NCBI GenBank assembly: GCA_945882475.1
Contig: CAMCWJ010000036.1
Location: 1 to 14,354 of the forward strand
Direction: 5' to 3'
From: Bifidobacterium breve
Lineage (GTDB): Bacteria > Actinomycetota > Actinomycetes > Mycobacteriales > Mycobacteriaceae
DNA: 14,354 nucleotides
Positions 12,173 through 14,354 of this stretch are shown in pieces. Every line of letters begins with the position of its first letter. Position 1 is the stretch's first letter. Made by a program: the position numbers and the translations under genes. The notes below the pieces were generated by a model that worked only from the letters and a program-made list of their open reading frames with translations, did not search any database and was not told the origin of the DNA.

Positions 12173-12990
12173 TGACCGTCACGCCCCAACCCGACGACTC
12201 GATACCGGAGCGTGCCGTCCCAACGCACGTCCCGGCAAGTCCCGGCACCGACAACGCTCCGAAGCGTTCGGCGCTGCGCGAGGGGGCGATCCTGGTTGGT
12301 ATCGCGGTTGTCCTCTACTACGTCATGCTCACCTTTGTGGCGCGGCCCTATTTGATCCCGTCCGAATCCATGGAACCCACCCTGCACGGCTGCAACGGTT
12401 GTGTTGGTGACCGCATCATGGTCGACAAGATCAGCTATCGATTCGGGGCTCCGCAACCCGGAGACGTGGTCGTCTTCAGGGGCCCGCCCAACTGGAGTGT
12501 CGGGTACAAGTCGATCCGATCGGATAACGCGGCCATCCGGGCGGTGCAGAATGCGCTGTCGTTCATCGGTTTCGTGCCGCCCGACCAGAACGACCTCGTC
12601 AAGCGAATCATCGCAGTCGGCGGTCAAACTGTCGCGTGTCGCGCCGACACCGGTCTGACCGTGGACGGCAAGGCGCTCACGGAGCCCTATCTGAGCGAGA
12701 CCGCGATGATGGCCGACCCGGCGGTTTACCCCTGCCTGGGCAATGAGTTCGGTCCTGTCACGGTCCCCAATGAGCGGCTGTGGGTCATGGGGGACAACCG
12801 CACCCACTCGGCGGACTCCCGAGCTCGCTGCGGCAGCACCCCGACCGACGCGCAGAAGGGGATCCTGTGCACCGGTGACCCGATGGCGGGCACGATTCCG
12901 GTGGACAACGTCATCGGCAAGGCCCGGTTCATCGCGTGGCCGCCGTCGCGCTGGGGTGGTGTGTCCTCGGTCGACCCACAGCAGGGTTGA
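12172..12990 (+). CDS. lepB: Signal peptidase I LepB
   Basis: LepB removes signal peptides from exported pre-proteins at the outer face of the membrane, so it acts downstream of Ffh and on the exported proteins of this window. The 272 residues comprise a cytoplasmic Pro-rich tail (1-36), one transmembrane segment (about 38-58, EGAILVGIAVVLYYVMLTFV), then the Ser/Lys catalytic motifs: SMEPTL with nucleophile Ser66, DRIMVDKISYR (80-90), VKRIIAVGG with general base Lys144, and GDNRTHSADSR (207-217). Cysteines at 74/77 (HGCNGC) and at 156, 188, 220 and 233 in the extracytoplasmic part could form disulfides. The GTG start follows a TACGCT -10 by 6 nt. rnhB begins 1 nt after its stop. Confidence 0.96.
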   Translation: MTVTPQPDDSIPERAVPTHVPASPGTDNAPKRSALREGAILVGIAVVLYYVMLTFVARPYLIPSESMEPTLHGCNGCVGDRIMVDKISYRFGAPQPGDVVVFRGPPNWSVGYKSIRSDNAAIRAVQNALSFIGFVPPDQNDLVKRIIAVGGQTVACRADTGLTVDGKALTEPYLSETAMMADPAVYPCLGNEFGPVTVPNERLWVMGDNRTHSADSRARCGSTPTDAQKGILCTGDPMAGTIPVDNVIGKARFIAWPPSRWGGVSSVDPQQG

Positions 12991-12991
12991 C

Positions 12992-13726
12992 ATGTCCGCC
13001 AGGAAGTCTGACGTGGCGACGTGGCCGCCGCGCATGGTAATCCGACGCTCGTCGGGGCTGCGAACCCTCGAGTCGGCGCTGTACCGCAGCGGACTGGGTC
13101 CGGTGGCCGGCGTCGATGAGGTCGGCCGCGGCGCCTGCGCGGGGCCCCTGGTGGTCGCGGCATGCGTGCTGGGACCCAACCGCTTCGGCAGCCTGGCCGC
13201 CCTCGACGACTCCAAGAAGCTCACCGCCAAGGCCCGCGAGGAGCTTTTCCCGGTGATCCGTCGCTACGCGCTGGCCTACCACGTGGTCTTCATCCCGCCG
13301 GCCGAAGTGGACCGCCGTGGTGTGCACGCGGCCAACATCGAAGGGATGCGTCGTGCGGTCGCCGGTCTGGCGGTGCGGCCCGGGTACGTGCTCTCCGACG
13401 GATTCCGGGTGCCCGGCTTGCCGATGCCGTCACTGCCGGTGGTGGGTGGGGATGCGGCAGCGGCCTGTATCGCCGCAGCCAGCGTGCTGGCCAAGGTGAG
13501 TCGTGACCGGCTGATGGTGGCGCTGCATGGGCAGCATCCCGGGTACGGGTTCGCCGAACATAAGGGCTACAGCACCGCCGCGCACGGGGCCGCCCTGGCC
13601 GAACTCGGCCCCTGTGGCGAGCATCGGCATTCGTTCATCAACGTCGCGCAGGTGACCCGGTGCGACAAGATGGAACCACGTTCAGTAGCAGGACAGCGTT
13701 CGACAGAAAGACGGCTGAGACGATGA
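12992..13726 (+). CDS. rnhB: Ribonuclease HII RnhB
   Basis: RNase HII cuts RNA in RNA-DNA hybrids and incises single ribonucleotides embedded in DNA. The 244-residue protein carries the DEDD metal site: Asp42 and Glu43 in GVDEVGRGACAGPL (40-53), Asp136 in VLSDGFRVPG and Asp154 in VVGGDAAAACIAAASVLAKV. The C-terminal motif HPGYGFAEHKGYST (182-195) is also present. The ATG at 12992 is used because it lies 1 nt after the lepB stop, implying coupling; the N-terminal ~18 residues are poorly conserved, and a GTG at 13013 is an alternative. The C-terminus (after about 222) is basic, diverges from relatives and overlaps the next gene by 4 nt. Confidence 0.95.
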   Translation: MSARKSDVATWPPRMVIRRSSGLRTLESALYRSGLGPVAGVDEVGRGACAGPLVVAACVLGPNRFGSLAALDDSKKLTAKAREELFPVIRRYALAYHVVFIPPAEVDRRGVHAANIEGMRRAVAGLAVRPGYVLSDGFRVPGLPMPSLPVVGGDAAAACIAAASVLAKVSRDRLMVALHGQHPGYGFAEHKGYSTAAHGAALAELGPCGEHRHSFINVAQVTRCDKMEPRSVAGQRSTERRLRR

Positions 13727-14028
13727 GTGCCGAAGATCTCGAGAAGTATGAAACCGAGATGGAGCTGTCGCTGTACCGCGAGTACAAGGACATCGTGGGG
13801 CAGTTCAGCTACGTGGTGGAGACCGAGCGTCGCTTCTACCTGGCTAACAGTGTCGAGTTGGTGCCGCGAAACACCGACGGCGAGGTCTATTTCGAACTGC
13901 GTCTGGCCGACGCCTGGGTGTGGGACATGTACCGGCCGGCCCGATTCGTCAAGCAGGTTCGGGTGATCACCTTCAAGGACGTCAACATCGAAGAGGTAGA
14001 CAAGCCGGACCTGCGCCTGCCGGAGTGA
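13723..14028 (+). CDS. DUF2469 family conserved actinobacterial protein (Rv2901c-like)
   Basis: This is a 101-residue acidic protein almost identical to the M. tuberculosis Rv2901c sequence I recall, starting MSAEDLEKYETEMELSLYRE and containing FSYVVETERRFYLANSVE and LRLADAWVWDMYRP. The family (DUF2469) is found across actinobacteria and has no established function that I know of. The high conservation and fixed position after rnhB suggest a core role. The ATG shares ATGA with the rnhB stop, so the two are translationally coupled; an open frame upstream from 13660 is rnhB coding sequence read in another frame. No membrane segment or signal peptide is seen. Confidence 0.9.
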   Translation: MSAEDLEKYETEMELSLYREYKDIVGQFSYVVETERRFYLANSVELVPRNTDGEVYFELRLADAWVWDMYRPARFVKQVRVITFKDVNIEEVDKPDLRLPE

Positions 14029-14080
14029 TCGCCGGGCGGGCGGTGGCCCCGGCCGATTGGCTGTGCACGACGGTGACTCT

Positions 14081-14092
14081 GGGGATAACCCC
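14081..14092. other. Small palindrome GGGGATAACCCC before yraN
   Basis: GGGG (14081-14084) and CCCC (14089-14092) flank ATAA in the 120-nt spacer between the DUF2469 and yraN genes. It contains a possible -10 (GATAAC) for yraN, with start near 14097, or could be a weak hairpin. The rest of the spacer shows nothing recognisable. Confidence 0.25.
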
Positions 14093-14148
14093 GTCCCGTC
14101 AATCGGCGCCGCGATGTTTCCGTCGGCCGGTCGGCCCACCCTGGGGCA

Positions 14149-14354
14149 ATGACGACATCGGCGCGCCTGACGCGCACTGAACTCGGCGCCCTGGGCGAGC
14201 AGTTTGCGACGCAGTATCTGCTCGCCGCGGGGCTGCGGATTCTGACGCGCAACTGGCGGTGCCGGTACGGCGAGTTGGACTTGATCGCCGCCGAGGGCGA
14301 TCACACCGTGGTTTTCGTCGAGGTCAAGACCCGTACCGGGGACGGCTTCGGCGG
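14149..14354 (+). CDS. YraN/UPF0102 family endonuclease-like protein, N-terminal part
   Basis: The first 68 residues are visible before the window ends. They show the family signature: LGALGEQFATQYLLAAGLRILTRNW (12-36), then CRYGELDLIA (38-47) and VVFVEVKTRTGDGFGG. The E...ExD...ExK arrangement (Glu in GELD, Asp, then EVK) is that of a PD-(D/E)xK nuclease-like fold; the family is related to Holliday junction resolvases, but its function is not settled. The ATG at 14149 gives MTTSARLTR, like the M. tuberculosis relative Rv2898c. In that genome it starts a cluster with comM- and dprA-like genes, which may follow here. Confidence 0.9.
   Translation, partial: MTTSARLTRTELGALGEQFATQYLLAAGLRILTRNWRCRYGELDLIAAEGDHTVVFVEVKTRTGDGFG

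Noticed and set aside
1..14354. CRISPR array, tRNA, rRNA, insertion sequence or prophage
   Set aside because: No spaced direct repeats, no tRNA-like cloverleaf noticed, no transposase or integrase motifs; composition and codon use look uniform across the window.

Overview
The window is a high-GC, gene-dense actinobacterial chromosome segment, and I place it in the mycobacteria. Three things support this: mycobacterium-type proteins (a DacB2 carboxypeptidase, an MPT63-like secreted protein, an LppW-like protein, the short DUF2469 protein); gene order matching what I remember of the Mycobacterium tuberculosis region Rv2919c to Rv2898c; and starts of the form 'TANNNT, 6-8 nt, then ATG/GTG', typical of mycobacterial leaderless mRNAs. 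The species cannot be fixed from this sequence alone. I see no mobile element, integrase, CRISPR array, tRNA or rRNA, and no gene-free stretch longer than 300 nt.

Left part (1-5376, + strand): the 3' end of the PII nitrogen regulator gene (glnB/glnK), then glnD for the enzyme that modifies PII, then ffh (SRP54 GTPase of the signal recognition particle) with its own likely leaderless promoter, and an amidohydrolase gene overlapping ffh by 4 nt.

Middle part (5373-8373): an accessory-looking cell-envelope block. Two paralogous D,D-carboxypeptidase genes on the - strand flank a + strand gene for an exported MPT63/DUF1942 protein with an unusual Pro/Ala/Glu-rich tail. A strong hairpin with a UUCG loop separates the MPT63-like gene from the second carboxypeptidase gene. 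A small SnoaL-like protein gene diverges from that second carboxypeptidase. In M. tuberculosis, as I recall, this interval carries pknI, Rv2913c and Rv2912c instead, so this is the variable spot of the window.

Right part (8374-14354): the ribosome and RNA maturation cluster rpsP-khpA-rimM-trmD (+), a - strand lppW-like serine-hydrolase-fold gene, then rplS, lepB (signal peptidase I), rnhB (RNase HII), a DUF2469 gene and the 5' end of a YraN/UPF0102 gene (+). rpsP and rplS share a near-identical promoter motif and have leaders of about 115-120 nt with hairpins, suggesting coordinated ribosomal protein expression. The formate dehydrogenase genes (fdhF, fdhD) that I recall lying between the DUF2469 and YraN genes in M. 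tuberculosis are absent.

Most of the window is well-known housekeeping content. I do not find a clear new system. The parts most worth a second look are the carboxypeptidase/MPT63 block, the LppW homologue lacking its lipidation cysteine, the repeat-rich S16 tail, and several palindromic or leader structures.
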